Assembly: GCA_013388565.1 (NCBI GenBank)
Contig: JACAEZ010000058.1
Coordinates: 1-9,995, forward strand
Reading direction: 5' to 3'
Source: Campylobacterales bacterium
GTDB lineage: Bacteria > Campylobacterota > Campylobacteria > Campylobacterales > JACAEZ01
Length of the DNA stretch: 9,995 nt
A program made the position numbers and the translations under genes. Shown here in pieces: positions 1-6,794 of this stretch (its first letter is position 1; every line of letters begins with the position of its first letter). The notes below the pieces were generated by a model. That model searched no databases. It was not told the origin of the DNA and worked only from the letters and a program-made list of their open reading frames with translations.

Positions 1-360
1 GAATATGAGAGTTTGAAAAAAATCGGCTCTATGATGGGAAGTGGAGGGGTCATCGTAATAGATGATAGCTCGTCGATGGTAGAGGTTGCAAAATATTTTA
101 TGGATTTTTGTGTGAGTGAGTCTTGTGGAAAATGTACTCCGTGTAGAGTAGGGACTACTCAAATGTATAAACTACTTGAAAAATTTGCTGCCAAAGAGGC
201 GACAAATAGAGATTTAGAGCAACTTGTAGAGCTTTGTGAATTGGTTGCAAAAACTAGCCTTTGCGGATTAGGGCAAACTGCACCAAACCCTGTCATGAGT
301 ACTTTAAGATATTTTAAAGATGAATATTTAAACTCAATAAAAGAGGAAAAAAATGATTGA
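1..360 (+). CDS. hoxF: HoxF, NAD-reducing hydrogenase diaphorase large subunit (C-terminal part, cut by window edge)
   Basis: The reading frame is open at base 1, so only about the last 119 residues of a roughly 550-600 residue protein are present. What is visible is the NuoF-like [4Fe-4S] domain: a [10 protein letters not shown] motif encoded at about 124-150, and the fourth cluster cysteine in SLCGLG at about 256-273, followed by the family's [10 protein letters not shown] end. In the family, HoxF binds FMN and NAD(H) and passes electrons to HoxU; those sites lie upstream of this window. The TTG at 13 is internal, not a start. The stop overlaps the start of hoxU by 8 bp. The CxxCxxC arrangement is shared with NuoF of complex I and with formate dehydrogenase diaphorases, but the hoxUYH genes behind it settle the assignment. 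Confidence 0.9.
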   Translation, partial: EYESLKKIGSMMGSGGVIVIDDSSSMVEVAKYFMDFCVSESCGKCTPCRVGTTQMYKLLEKFAAKEATNRDLEQLVELCELVAKTSLCGLGQTAPNPVMSTLRYFKDEYLNSIKEEKND

Positions 361-1075
361 AAAACCACGAATAAGAGTAAAAACATTTAAGATAGATGGA
401 ATAGATGTAACTGGAAGAGCTGACCAAACTGTACTTGATGTAGCTATTGAAAATGGGATAGATATACCAAGGCTTTGCTATATGGAGGGACTTAAATCAA
501 TAGGTGCATGTAGATTGTGTTTAGTTGAGATAGAAGGACAAAGAGGATTAATATCAGCATGTACAGCTAGAATTAGTGAGGGCATGAGTGTTTTAACCAA
601 AACAGATAGGCTTTTAAAATATAGAAGACAAATTTTAGAGTTATTGTTTAGTGAGAGAAATCATCAATGTGCTGTTTGTGTATCAAATGGACATTGTGAA
701 TTGCAAAACATGGCTATTAGTGTTGGATTGACTCATGTTGATATTGCTTACTTGAACCCAAAATTAAATATCGATGCTTCTCATAGAAGATTTTTAAATG
801 ACCCAAATAGATGTATATTATGCAATAGATGTGTGAGAGTTTGCGATGAAATCGAAGGGGCTCATACATGGGATTTATTAGGTCGAGGGGTTGATACTAG
901 AGTTGTAACAGATTTAGATGAACATTGGGGAATTAGTGAAAGCTGTACTGGATGTGGAAAATGTGTTCATGTATGCCCTACTGGAGCATTGAGTGAAAAA
1001 GGTGTAAGTGTCGCAGAGATGGCTAAACGACGAAACTTTTTACCATATTTAAAATCAAATAGGGGAATATCATGA
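353..1075 (+). CDS. hoxU: HoxU, NAD-reducing hydrogenase diaphorase small (iron-sulfur) subunit
   Basis: This 240-residue protein is the normal length for HoxU and resembles the N-terminal third of NuoG. Residues 1-80 form a ferredoxin-like [2Fe-2S] domain with C42, C53, C56 and C70. H104, C106, C109 and C115 match the His-Cys3 ligand set of the NuoG-type [4Fe-4S] cluster. C154, C157, C160 and C164, then C198, C201, C204 and C208, are two further [4Fe-4S] motifs, the last ending in the classic CPTG. All clusters therefore look loaded. By family knowledge it is the electron wire between the HoxF flavin site and HoxY. The ATG at 353 follows an AAGAGGAA ribosome binding site and overlaps hoxF by 8 bp. 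The TGA overlaps the hoxY ATG by 4 bp, suggesting translational coupling. Confidence 0.93.
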   Translation: MIEKPRIRVKTFKIDGIDVTGRADQTVLDVAIENGIDIPRLCYMEGLKSIGACRLCLVEIEGQRGLISACTARISEGMSVLTKTDRLLKYRRQILELLFSERNHQCAVCVSNGHCELQNMAISVGLTHVDIAYLNPKLNIDASHRRFLNDPNRCILCNRCVRVCDEIEGAHTWDLLGRGVDTRVVTDLDEHWGISESCTGCGKCVHVCPTGALSEKGVSVAEMAKRRNFLPYLKSNRGIS

Positions 1076-1614
1076 AGACAAAACTAGCTACACTTTGGCT
1101 TGATGGCTGTTCGGGGTGTCATATGTCATTTTTGGATATGGATGAAAGACTTATTGAACTGGCACAAAGAATAGAGGTTGTATCAAGCCCTTATGTGGAT
1201 TTTAAATATCCTGACTATTTTCCAGATGGTATTGATGTTGCTATCGTTGAGGGGTCTGTGAGTAGCGAAGAGGATTTGCATAAGATAAAACTACTTCGAG
1301 CTAAGACAAAATTTTTAATCTCACTTGGTGATTGTGCGATTACTGGAAATGTGAGTGGTATGCGAAATTTGATAGAAATCCCTGATATGATGGATTTTGT
1401 TTATAACGAAACGGCTGATGTAAATAAAGGGGTAATGCCTACAAAAGTTGTCCCACCACTACTAAAAAAGGTCATTCCGATAAATCAAGCTGTACATGTT
1501 GATTTGTTTATTCCAGGGTGTCCGCCACCAGCTGATGCAATTTATTATGCTTTGAGTGAGTTATTAAATGGTAATACTCCTGATATGAGCAAAGTTACAA
1601 GATTTGGAAAGTAA
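1072..1614 (+). CDS. hoxY: HoxY, [NiFe] hydrogenase small subunit of the NAD-reducing enzyme
   Basis: This 180-residue protein has the four cysteines that hold the proximal [4Fe-4S] cluster of [NiFe] hydrogenase small subunits: C13 and C16 in DGCSGCHMS, C88 in LGDCAITGN, and C150 in PGCPPPAD. It has no Tat signal peptide and no C-terminal ferredoxin extension, which fits the short cytoplasmic small subunits of group 3 enzymes rather than the periplasmic uptake type. It pairs with HoxH and passes electrons between the nickel-iron site and HoxU. Its ATG lies within the hoxU stop (ATGA overlap) behind an AGGGGA ribosome binding site, and hoxH follows after 9 bp. The gene order F-U-Y-H is the standard one for this enzyme. 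Confidence 0.93.
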   Translation: MKTKLATLWLDGCSGCHMSFLDMDERLIELAQRIEVVSSPYVDFKYPDYFPDGIDVAIVEGSVSSEEDLHKIKLLRAKTKFLISLGDCAITGNVSGMRNLIEIPDMMDFVYNETADVNKGVMPTKVVPPLLKKVIPINQAVHVDLFIPGCPPPADAIYYALSELLNGNTPDMSKVTRFGK

Positions 1615-1623
1615 GGAGAGTTT

Positions 1624-3048
1624 ATGAAGAAAATTACAATCGACCCAGTTACAAGAATAGAAGGACATGCAAAAATTACTATTGATTTAGATGATAGTGG
1701 AAAAGTGACAAATGCTAGAATGCATGTAACACAACTTAGAGGTTTTGAAAAGTTTTGTGTAGGCAGACCATTTACAGAGATGCCATCCCTTACTGCTAGA
1801 ACTTGTGGAATTTGTCCAGTGAGTCATTTAATCTCTGCATCTAAAGCATGTGACATGATACTTGCAGTAAAACCGCCTCACACTGGAAGACAACTAAGAA
1901 GAGTTATAAATCTAGCACAAATTATGCAATCTCATGCTTTAAACTTTTTTCATCTATCAAGCCCTGATTTACTACTTGGTTTTGATGCACCAAAAGAGGA
2001 TAGAAATATATTCAATCTTATAAAAACTCATCCAGATATTGCAAGAAATGGGATTGGCTTAAGAGCTTTTGGACAAAAAATAATAGAACAATTAGGTGGT
2101 AAACGAATTCACCCAGGTTGGATAGTTCCGGGGGGGGTTAGCCATAAGTTAGAACCAGAGATAAAAGATTGGATTTTAAAAGGCATTCCAGAACAGATAA
2201 AAGTGACAAGAGATATATTAGATTGGTTTAAAAAAGAGATAAAAAACTTTAACGAAGAGATAAGAACATTTGCAAACTACCCAACACTATTTTTAGGGCT
2301 TGTAAATGATAATGGCGAACTTGAACACTATGATGGAAAAGTGAGAGTCATGGATCACATTGGAAAAATAGTAGCTGATAAACTAGACCCTAGAGAGTAT
2401 CAAAGCTATATCGGTGAAGCAGTTGAAGAGGATAGCTACCTAAAATCTCCTTTTTACAAGCCATTCGGTTATCCAAATGGGGTTTATAGAGTAGGACCAC
2501 TAGCTAGACTAAATATCGCTGATAGATGTGGCACTCCAATAGCCGATGAAGAACATGCAGAGTTTAAATCACTTGAGAGAGGTCCTATTTTGAGCTCATT
2601 TTTTTACCACTATGCAAGACTTATTGAGATAATTTATTGCCTTGAAAAGATAGAGATGATTTTAAAAACAGATGATATTTTAGACCCACACATTAGGTCA
2701 TTTGCGGAGCCAAATAGATTAGAAGGTATTGGCATGAGTGAAGCACCAAGAGGTACATTGATGCACCACTACAGAATAGACGAAAATGGACTTATTACAT
2801 TTGCAAACTTAATAATAGCCTCTGGAAATAACAATCTAGCGATGAACCATGGAGTCTATCAAGTGGCAAAACATTTTATCGATGGAAACAATATAACCGA
2901 TGGTGCATTAAATAGAGTAGAGGCAGTTATTCGAGCATTTGACCCATGTTTGAGTTGTTCGACTCATGCGATTGGTAAAATGCCTTTAATGTTGGAGCTT
3001 AGAGATTCAAACAAAAAGATAGTTGATATTAAAACAAGAGGAATATAG
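1624..3048 (+). CDS. hoxH: HoxH, [NiFe] hydrogenase catalytic large subunit of the NAD-reducing enzyme
   Basis: This 474-residue protein carries both nickel-binding signatures: RTCGICPVSH near the N-terminus (C61, C64, with H68) and DPCLSCSTH near the C-terminus (C442, C445, H448). In this family the maturation protease cuts after that histidine. The 26 residues after H448 would be the removable tail, so the enzyme should need a HoxW-type protease, and one is encoded immediately downstream. The start is well set: ATG at 1624 after AAGGAG at 1613-1618, 9 bp behind hoxY. Residues P169-G170-G171 are encoded by CCG GGG GGG followed by G, an eight-G run at 2130-2137 that is out of character for this AT-rich sequence. 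The reading frame is intact as given. The stop is TAG at 3046-3048, and the following maturation gene continues in the same frame. Confidence 0.95.
   Translation: MKKITIDPVTRIEGHAKITIDLDDSGKVTNARMHVTQLRGFEKFCVGRPFTEMPSLTARTCGICPVSHLISASKACDMILAVKPPHTGRQLRRVINLAQIMQSHALNFFHLSSPDLLLGFDAPKEDRNIFNLIKTHPDIARNGIGLRAFGQKIIEQLGGKRIHPGWIVPGGVSHKLEPEIKDWILKGIPEQIKVTRDILDWFKKEIKNFNEEIRTFANYPTLFLGLVNDNGELEHYDGKVRVMDHIGKIVADKLDPREYQSYIGEAVEEDSYLKSPFYKPFGYPNGVYRVGPLARLNIADRCGTPIADEEHAEFKSLERGPILSSFFYHYARLIEIIYCLEKIEMILKTDDILDPHIRSFAEPNRLEGIGMSEAPRGTLMHHYRIDENGLITFANLIIASGNNNLAMNHGVYQVAKHFIDGNNITDGALNRVEAVIRAFDPCLSCSTHAIGKMPLMLELRDSNKKIVDIKTRGI
3036..3041 (+). promoter_or_regulatory. Ribosome binding site that points to an ATA start for hoxW
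   Basis: The sequence AAGAGG lies at the very end of hoxH, with 7 nt between it and an ATA codon at 3049. This is the spacing seen at other junctions of the operon: hoxF-hoxU uses AAGAGG, and hoxU-hoxY reads GGAATAT followed by C and ATG. The next usual start codon, GTG at 3106, is 64 nt away and falls after the essential N-terminal motif. The site is therefore the main evidence for initiation at 3049. Confidence 0.55.
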
Positions 3049-3483
3049 ATAAAAACTCTTCTGATTGGCTATGGCAACACTCTAAGAGGTGATGATGGTT
3101 TTGGAGTGTTTGTAGCTACTGAAATTGAAAAATTAAATCTGTTTGATGTTGTTATCTCTCATCAATTAACACCTGAAATGGTGTTTTTGATGAGGGAGTA
3201 TGAATTAATACTTTTTGTTGATAGTGCCGTTGGAGTTGATGAATTTGCACTATCTTCGCCATTAAGCGCAAAATCCTCCACAAACTCTCTAGTAGACCAC
3301 TCAATCTCACCATTTTTTTTGCAAGATATGACGAAACAACTTTTTGATAAAACCGTAGATATTTTACTATTTTCTATTTTAATAAAAGAGTTTGATTATT
3401 CTGAAGAGTTGTCTATTGAGTGCAAAAGTAGAGCTTGTGAATTAATAGAATTTTTAAGCAACTCTGAATTTAAATATTTTTAA
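3049..3483 (+). CDS. hoxW: HoxW-like [NiFe] hydrogenase maturation endopeptidase with non-standard start
   Basis: Read from 3049, the protein is 144 residues and starts with the family's N-terminal signature, GYGNTLRGDDGFG at residues 7-19. By family knowledge these proteases bind the nickel of the immature large subunit through three residues. Candidates here are D16 in the DDG motif, D58 in LFVDSA and H84 in DHSISP. H38-Q39-L40 with P42-E43 is also typical. The role is to remove the C-terminal tail of HoxH. The problem is the start: between the hoxH TAG and the signature there is no ATG, GTG or TTG in frame. The codon with a well-placed ribosome binding site is ATA (3049); CTG at 3061 is an alternative. 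Starting at GTG 3106 would delete the signature. The first base follows the hoxH stop directly and in the same frame. It may be a mutated ATG start, a sequencing error, or a stop-codon readthrough arrangement. Confidence 0.75.
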   Translation: MKTLLIGYGNTLRGDDGFGVFVATEIEKLNLFDVVISHQLTPEMVFLMREYELILFVDSAVGVDEFALSSPLSAKSSTNSLVDHSISPFFLQDMTKQLFDKTVDILLFSILIKEFDYSEELSIECKSRACELIEFLSNSEFKYF

Positions 3484-3502
3484 TAACTCACCTTATGCAA
3501 AA
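3484..3502 (+). repeat. Left terminal inverted repeat
   Basis: TAACTCACCTTATGCAAAA begins at the base after the hoxW TAA. It matches the reverse complement of 3947-3965 at 17 of 19 positions; the two mismatches are at positions 5 and 15 of the repeat. Confidence 0.7.
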
Positions 3503-3548
3503 AATATAATTACTTGATATGAGTAAAACAATAAGCGAGTAAACCAAG

Positions 3549-3668
3549 AATAAAAAGCCATGCTTGAACTGTTATAGTGATTTTCTTATCGTCTCAATAG
3601 GTCTAACTACAGCAACAGCACTCTCAACAATGACAGATTATGTAGAAAGAGTTACTGGTGGAAACTAA
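3549..3668 (+). pseudogene. Short decayed coding tract in the left arm, function unknown
   Basis: One frame without an internal stop reads K-K-P-C-L-N-C-YSDFLIVSIG, followed by about 20 more residues ending VTGGN and TAA at 3666-3668. It has no start codon in that frame; an ATG at 3560 is one base out of frame. The right arm encodes a similar peptide on the opposite strand, and several of the shared codons differ only at silent positions (TAT/TAC, AGT/AGC, GGT/GGA). That pattern suggests both were once coding. I do not recognise the protein family, and the tract is too short to assign. Confidence 0.3.
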
Positions 3669-3825
3669 TAAAACCAACTATCCGTCAAATAGAATCCAAA
3701 TAATTGGTTACAATACACCAACTAAAAAACAAATAAATAAAAAGTGACAAAAAGTAAACTAGCATTACGCTATAACCAATGAAAGTTGCTGTTTATACCG
3801 TTCAAGTTCCTTACTCATAAATAGC

Positions 3826-3909
3826 TTAACTTAATGGTGTTGGAGGTACTGTTGCATTTACTTGTCCTATTGATACTACTATATTATAATCGCTGTAGGT
3901 ATCTAACAT
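3826..3909 (-). pseudogene. Short decayed coding tract in the right arm, related to the left-arm tract
   Basis: On the minus strand an ATG at 3909 after AATAAAAAG opens a 27-residue frame, MLDTYSDYNIVVSIG followed by QVNATVPPTPLS and a TAA. YSDYNIVVSIG matches YSDFLIVSIG of the left arm with one extra codon. No ribosome binding site is obvious, and the peptide is too short to be a normal gene. It could be an arm of an inverted-repeat element that happens to be open. Confidence 0.3.
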
Positions 3910-3946
3910 CTTTTTATTTACTTATATTAACTCCACTATTTTTGAG

Positions 3947-3965
3947 TTTTACATAAGGTGTGTTA
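3947..3965 (-). repeat. Right terminal inverted repeat
   Basis: On the minus strand this reads TAACACACCTTATGTAAAA, pairing with 3484-3502. Its first three bases are the TAA stop codon of the RCK gene, so the repeat edge and the gene end coincide. Confidence 0.7.
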
Positions 3966-4613
3966 CAATATCTGATACAAATTTTCTACTATCTTATCTT
4001 CACCTAAAAGAGTGACTGTATCACCTTTTTTAAATTTATACTTTTTATCTATCTCTTTAAAATTCCAATAACCGTTACTTTTTATAGATGCTACTTTGAC
4101 TTGGTGTTGCTCTTCGACTTCGGCTACACTTAAACCATCGATATTGTTTGTAACTAAAAATTTTAATATTTTCAAAGTGTTACTTATATCAATAACTTCA
4201 AAAAGTGGATTTTTCAAAAAGTCTTTAACTATCTTTTTTGCTATCTCTCGTTCTGGATAAAGTACTTTAAAAACACCTATTTTAGCCAATATCTCTCCAT
4301 GAGCTACAGATATTGCTTTTGCTATTATATTTTTATTTTGCAAATCTCTAAGTGCCATGACTGTTAAAATACTCGCCTCAATGCTTGAACCAATTCCAAC
4401 TAAAACAACATCTAAATCAACGATACCAGCATCTTGAAGTGCCTTTTTGTCTGTTGAATCTAAAATATAAGCATTTTGTACAAAATCTTTCAACTCTCTT
4501 ATCTTTTCTTCATCTTTATCCACGACTATTATATCTATACCGTTTTCTGCCAAACCTTTTGCTATATAAAACCCAAATTTTCCAAGCCCAACTATTGCGT
4601 ACTGTTTTTTCAT
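3963..4613 (-). CDS. TrkA/KtrA-type potassium uptake regulatory subunit (RCK domains)
   Basis: This 216-residue cytoplasmic protein has an N-terminal RCK domain with the Rossmann nucleotide-binding loop GLGKFG at residues 9-14, an acidic residue at the end of the second strand (VVDKDEE, about 31-36), and the D53 region that follows in this fold. A C-terminal RCK_C domain runs from about 137 to the end (LSVAEVEE, KGDTVTLLG). This is the KtrA size and layout, with one RCK_N plus one RCK_C, not the double-length TrkA of enterobacteria. By family knowledge it forms a ring beneath the pore protein and gates potassium uptake in response to bound nucleotides. It is the second gene of a two-gene operon, and its ATG overlaps the stop of the pore gene by 4 bp. 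Its stop codon lies in the right terminal inverted repeat of the neighbouring element. Confidence 0.9.
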   Translation of the reverse strand: MKKQYAIVGLGKFGFYIAKGLAENGIDIIVVDKDEEKIRELKDFVQNAYILDSTDKKALQDAGIVDLDVVLVGIGSSIEASILTVMALRDLQNKNIIAKAISVAHGEILAKIGVFKVLYPEREIAKKIVKDFLKNPLFEVIDISNTLKILKFLVTNNIDGLSVAEVEEQHQVKVASIKSNGYWNFKEIDKKYKFKKGDTVTLLGEDKIVENLYQIL

Positions 4614-5953
4614 ATTATCACCCTACCTTCTGGATATTTAAATCTTTTTTCATCGTTTTTACCAATTACACTTAGTGTAAAAATCAACACTCCAAGTCTT
4701 CCAACAAACATTAAAAGAATAACTACAATTTTTGAAACATCACTAAATAGTGCCGAAAGACTCAAAACTCCACCATTTCCAACAGATAAACCAACTGTTG
4801 CAAATGCTGAAGTGACTTCAAATAGTATGTTTATAAATGGTAATTTTTCATTTTCGGCTATTATAAAAGATGAAAGTGTAATGTAAAATATACCAATTAT
4901 TAAAATTGTAAATGATTTATTAATAACATCTTGTGGAATTGTTCTTTTAAATATATGCGGTGTTTCATTTTTTAAACTAAACCAAACAGTAATAACGATT
5001 ATAAAAAATACTGTAACTTTGATACCACCAGCCGTACCCCCTGGAGCTCCACCAATCAACATTAGCATATTTGAAAAATAGAGTGTAGAGTCACTTAATG
5101 TGCTTAAATCTATTGTATTAAATCCAGCCGTTCGATAATTTACAGATAAAAACAGAGTTACAAGTAGTTTATCAAAAAAATCAAGCTCACTTAATGTTTT
5201 TGGATTTGAATATTCAAAAGAGAGTACCATTAAAAATCCAAAAACAATTAAAAAAAGTGTTGTATAAAGAACTATTTTTGTGTGCATAGATAGATATGCA
5301 AAACGATTTTTTTTAAGATAATACATTTCAAGTAGTACAAAATACCCAACACCACCTAAAATAATTAATAAACAAATTGTTAGATTAACAGTTAAATCTG
5401 TTTTGTATCTCATGAGGTTATCTTCAAAAATAGAAAAACCAGCATTATTAAAAGCAGAAATGGAGTGAAAAATACCATGCCATAAAGCAGTTGTTGTATC
5501 CATATCAAAACTAAATCTAATTAATAGAATTATTGCTCCGATAATTTCTATTAAAAATACAGTTATAAAAACCATTTTTAAAAATCTCACAATTCCACTC
5601 ATGGAAGGGTAATCTAAAGACTCTTTTAAAAACATTCTCTCTTTATAAGCCAACTTTTTTCTAAGCATCATCAAAAAGAAAAGCCCAAATGCCATATACC
5701 CAATACCACCAACTTGTATAAGTATTGCAAGAATTATCTGACCGATAAAAGTAAAATCATATTGTGTATTTTGAACTATAAGACCTGTCACACATGAAGC
5801 TGATGTAGCGGTGAAAAGTGCATCTATAAAAGATATATCTACATTTCTTGAAAATGGAGCCATCAAAAGTAAAGCACCAATAATTGTAAAAACTGCATAA
5901 CCCAAAACCAAATTTTTTATGATACTATTATTCATTTTATAAATCTTTAACAT
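4610..5953 (-). CDS. TrkH/KtrB-type potassium uptake pore subunit
   Basis: This 447-residue membrane protein has the fourfold M1-P-M2 plan of the Trk/Ktr/HKT superfamily. The four pore loops are visible: TSASCVTGL (filter glycine G57), SISAFNNAGFS (G172), LSVNYRTAGFN (G277) and VTSAFATVGLS (G388). The conserved loop GGAPGGTAGGIK lies at about 301-312, and a glycine-rich MFVGRLGVLIF lies near the C-terminus. The length is typical of KtrB. It would bring potassium, possibly coupled to sodium, across the inner membrane under control of the RCK protein encoded next. The start is uncertain: ATG at 5953 has no clear ribosome binding site, and ATG at 5935 (residue 7) is equally plausible and leaves the first membrane segment intact. 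A TATAAT box at 5974-5979 on this strand lies inside the divergent gene. Confidence 0.92.
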   Translation of the reverse strand: MLKIYKMNNSIIKNLVLGYAVFTIIGALLLMAPFSRNVDISFIDALFTATSASCVTGLIVQNTQYDFTFIGQIILAILIQVGGIGYMAFGLFFLMMLRKKLAYKERMFLKESLDYPSMSGIVRFLKMVFITVFLIEIIGAIILLIRFSFDMDTTTALWHGIFHSISAFNNAGFSIFEDNLMRYKTDLTVNLTICLLIILGGVGYFVLLEMYYLKKNRFAYLSMHTKIVLYTTLFLIVFGFLMVLSFEYSNPKTLSELDFFDKLLVTLFLSVNYRTAGFNTIDLSTLSDSTLYFSNMLMLIGGAPGGTAGGIKVTVFFIIVITVWFSLKNETPHIFKRTIPQDVINKSFTILIIGIFYITLSSFIIAENEKLPFINILFEVTSAFATVGLSVGNGGVLSLSALFSDVSKIVVILLMFVGRLGVLIFTLSVIGKNDEKRFKYPEGRVII

Positions 5954-5967
5954 GAAAAGGAATTATT

Positions 5968-6786
5968 ATGATAATTATAAGCCGTGAATTATTTAGAAGA
6001 GATAAAAGTACTCAATCAAATCGTAAAGATTACAAACTAGATGATTTTATAGCTAAGTATAACCAAGATGTAAATGATTGTTTTGATATGGCAAATAGTA
6101 ATTTTACATTTAAATTTTTAAACAGTTTTTTAAAACTTCATCATGAAGATATTACAATTTTAAGCAAACAAAATGATGGATATTACAAAAATCTAAAATA
6201 TTCAAAAAATTCAAAAGTTACTTTAGTTGTAGATGATAGCATTAGCGAATTAGAAGAGGTTTGTGTTAATATAAAAAATGTTGATGAAAATATGTTTAAA
6301 TATTCAGATGATTTGGAGCTGTTTGTAAAGTTTCAAGATGAACTTTTGAAACTAAAAAGTTTTGATACAAATTTGATAGAGACAAATAAAGATGAAAAAA
6401 TAGACTCACTAAATCCATCAGAGTTAAAAATAAAGTTTCATGATGATATTTTAAAACTAGGAGCTATTTATCTAAAAGAGCTTTTAAATAGTGAAATTAT
6501 TGCTGTTAAAAAAGATGAATTTGCATATTTTGTAACTGTTTTTAATACATATTTTGATATTCAAAAATTTGAAATAGTCTCTCAAAGAGATGAAAAGATT
6601 ATAGAAAAATTGATACAAAAAGATGAATATTTTGTATTAGAAGATAAAAAAGTTTATATAAAACTGTTAAGAGAAGATAGTTTTCACTCATGTTTTATTA
6701 TATCAGAACCTAAAATGTTTGAAGAAAAAATTCAACTTGTAAATGCGATTTTGAACTCTATCTCTATTGCTGTTTTGAATATTTAA
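5968..6786 (+). CDS. Protein of unknown function, possibly with a C-terminal GAF-like fold
   Basis: I do not recognise this 272-residue protein. It has no signal peptide or membrane segment, is rich in Lys, Asp, Glu and Phe, and should be cytoplasmic. The middle (about 90-160) is helical and charged. The last 60 residues (KKVYIKLLREDSF followed by a hydrophobic strand, then a helix ending NSISIAVLNI) resemble the end of a GAF domain, where a 'surface-exposed PL / strand / helix AIAI.N' pattern is common; this is a weak impression only. ATG at 5968 is supported by AAAAGGA at 5954-5960. A TTTATAAAT stretch at 5936-5944 could be its -10 region. It diverges from the potassium pore gene with only 14 bp between starts, so the two promoters must overlap coding sequence. 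It ends 8 bp before the end of convergent dnaG. Confidence 0.75.
   Translation: MIIISRELFRRDKSTQSNRKDYKLDDFIAKYNQDVNDCFDMANSNFTFKFLNSFLKLHHEDITILSKQNDGYYKNLKYSKNSKVTLVVDDSISELEEVCVNIKNVDENMFKYSDDLELFVKFQDELLKLKSFDTNLIETNKDEKIDSLNPSELKIKFHDDILKLGAIYLKELLNSEIIAVKKDEFAYFVTVFNTYFDIQKFEIVSQRDEKIIEKLIQKDEYFVLEDKKVYIKLLREDSFHSCFIISEPKMFEEKIQLVNAILNSISIAVLNI
5974..5979 (-). promoter_or_regulatory. Possible -10 box for the potassium uptake operon
   Basis: On the minus strand this is an exact TATAAT, which would place the transcript start near 5967, about 14 nt before the ATG at 5953. It lies inside the first codons of the divergent gene. No clear -35 is seen, and such boxes arise often by chance in AT-rich DNA. 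Confidence 0.3.
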
Positions 6787-6794
6787 AACAATTT

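Larger units (their letters stand above)
3484..3965. mobile_element. Candidate MITE-like or foldback element between hoxW and the potassium-uptake genes
   Basis: This 482-bp stretch carries no convincing gene. It starts at the first base after the hoxW stop and ends on the stop codon of the convergent RCK gene. Its two ends are inverted copies of one 19-bp sequence with two mismatches, and similarity stops sharply outside both. Inside, the two arms stay recognisably related in inverted orientation for more than 120 bases: both have AATAAAAAG, then an ATG and a tract that translates to YSD(F/Y)..IVSIG. No flanking direct repeat is evident and no transposase is encoded, so mobility would depend on an enzyme elsewhere. 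It could instead be two decayed copies of a gene fragment facing each other. Confidence 0.45.

Noticed and set aside
159..386. 75-residue minus-strand frame opposite hoxF/hoxU
   Set aside because: It is antisense to the conserved iron-sulfur region of HoxF and has no homology-like features.
3704..3721. TTGGT...ACCAA hairpin as a terminator
   Set aside because: The stem is only 5 bp and AT-rich, and no T run follows on either strand.
3930..3950. AACTC...GAGTT hairpin followed by TTT as a terminator
   Set aside because: It has a five-pair stem with a ten-base loop, too weak to call, and it lies beside the terminal repeat, which better explains the conservation.
3834..3956. 40-residue hydrophobic frame on the + strand inside the gene-free stretch
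   Set aside because: It has no ribosome binding site, runs antisense through the right arm and terminal repeat, and its Leu-rich composition is what AT-rich DNA gives by chance.
3484..3965. Integron attC site
   Set aside because: The inverted ends recall attC spacing, but the right end does not fit the GTTRRRY core consensus and no integrase or cassette structure is present.
4476..4886. 136-residue + strand frame opposite the potassium uptake genes
   Set aside because: It is antisense to two clear genes, crosses their junction, and has a low-complexity Phe/Ser/Thr-rich sequence with no domain pattern.
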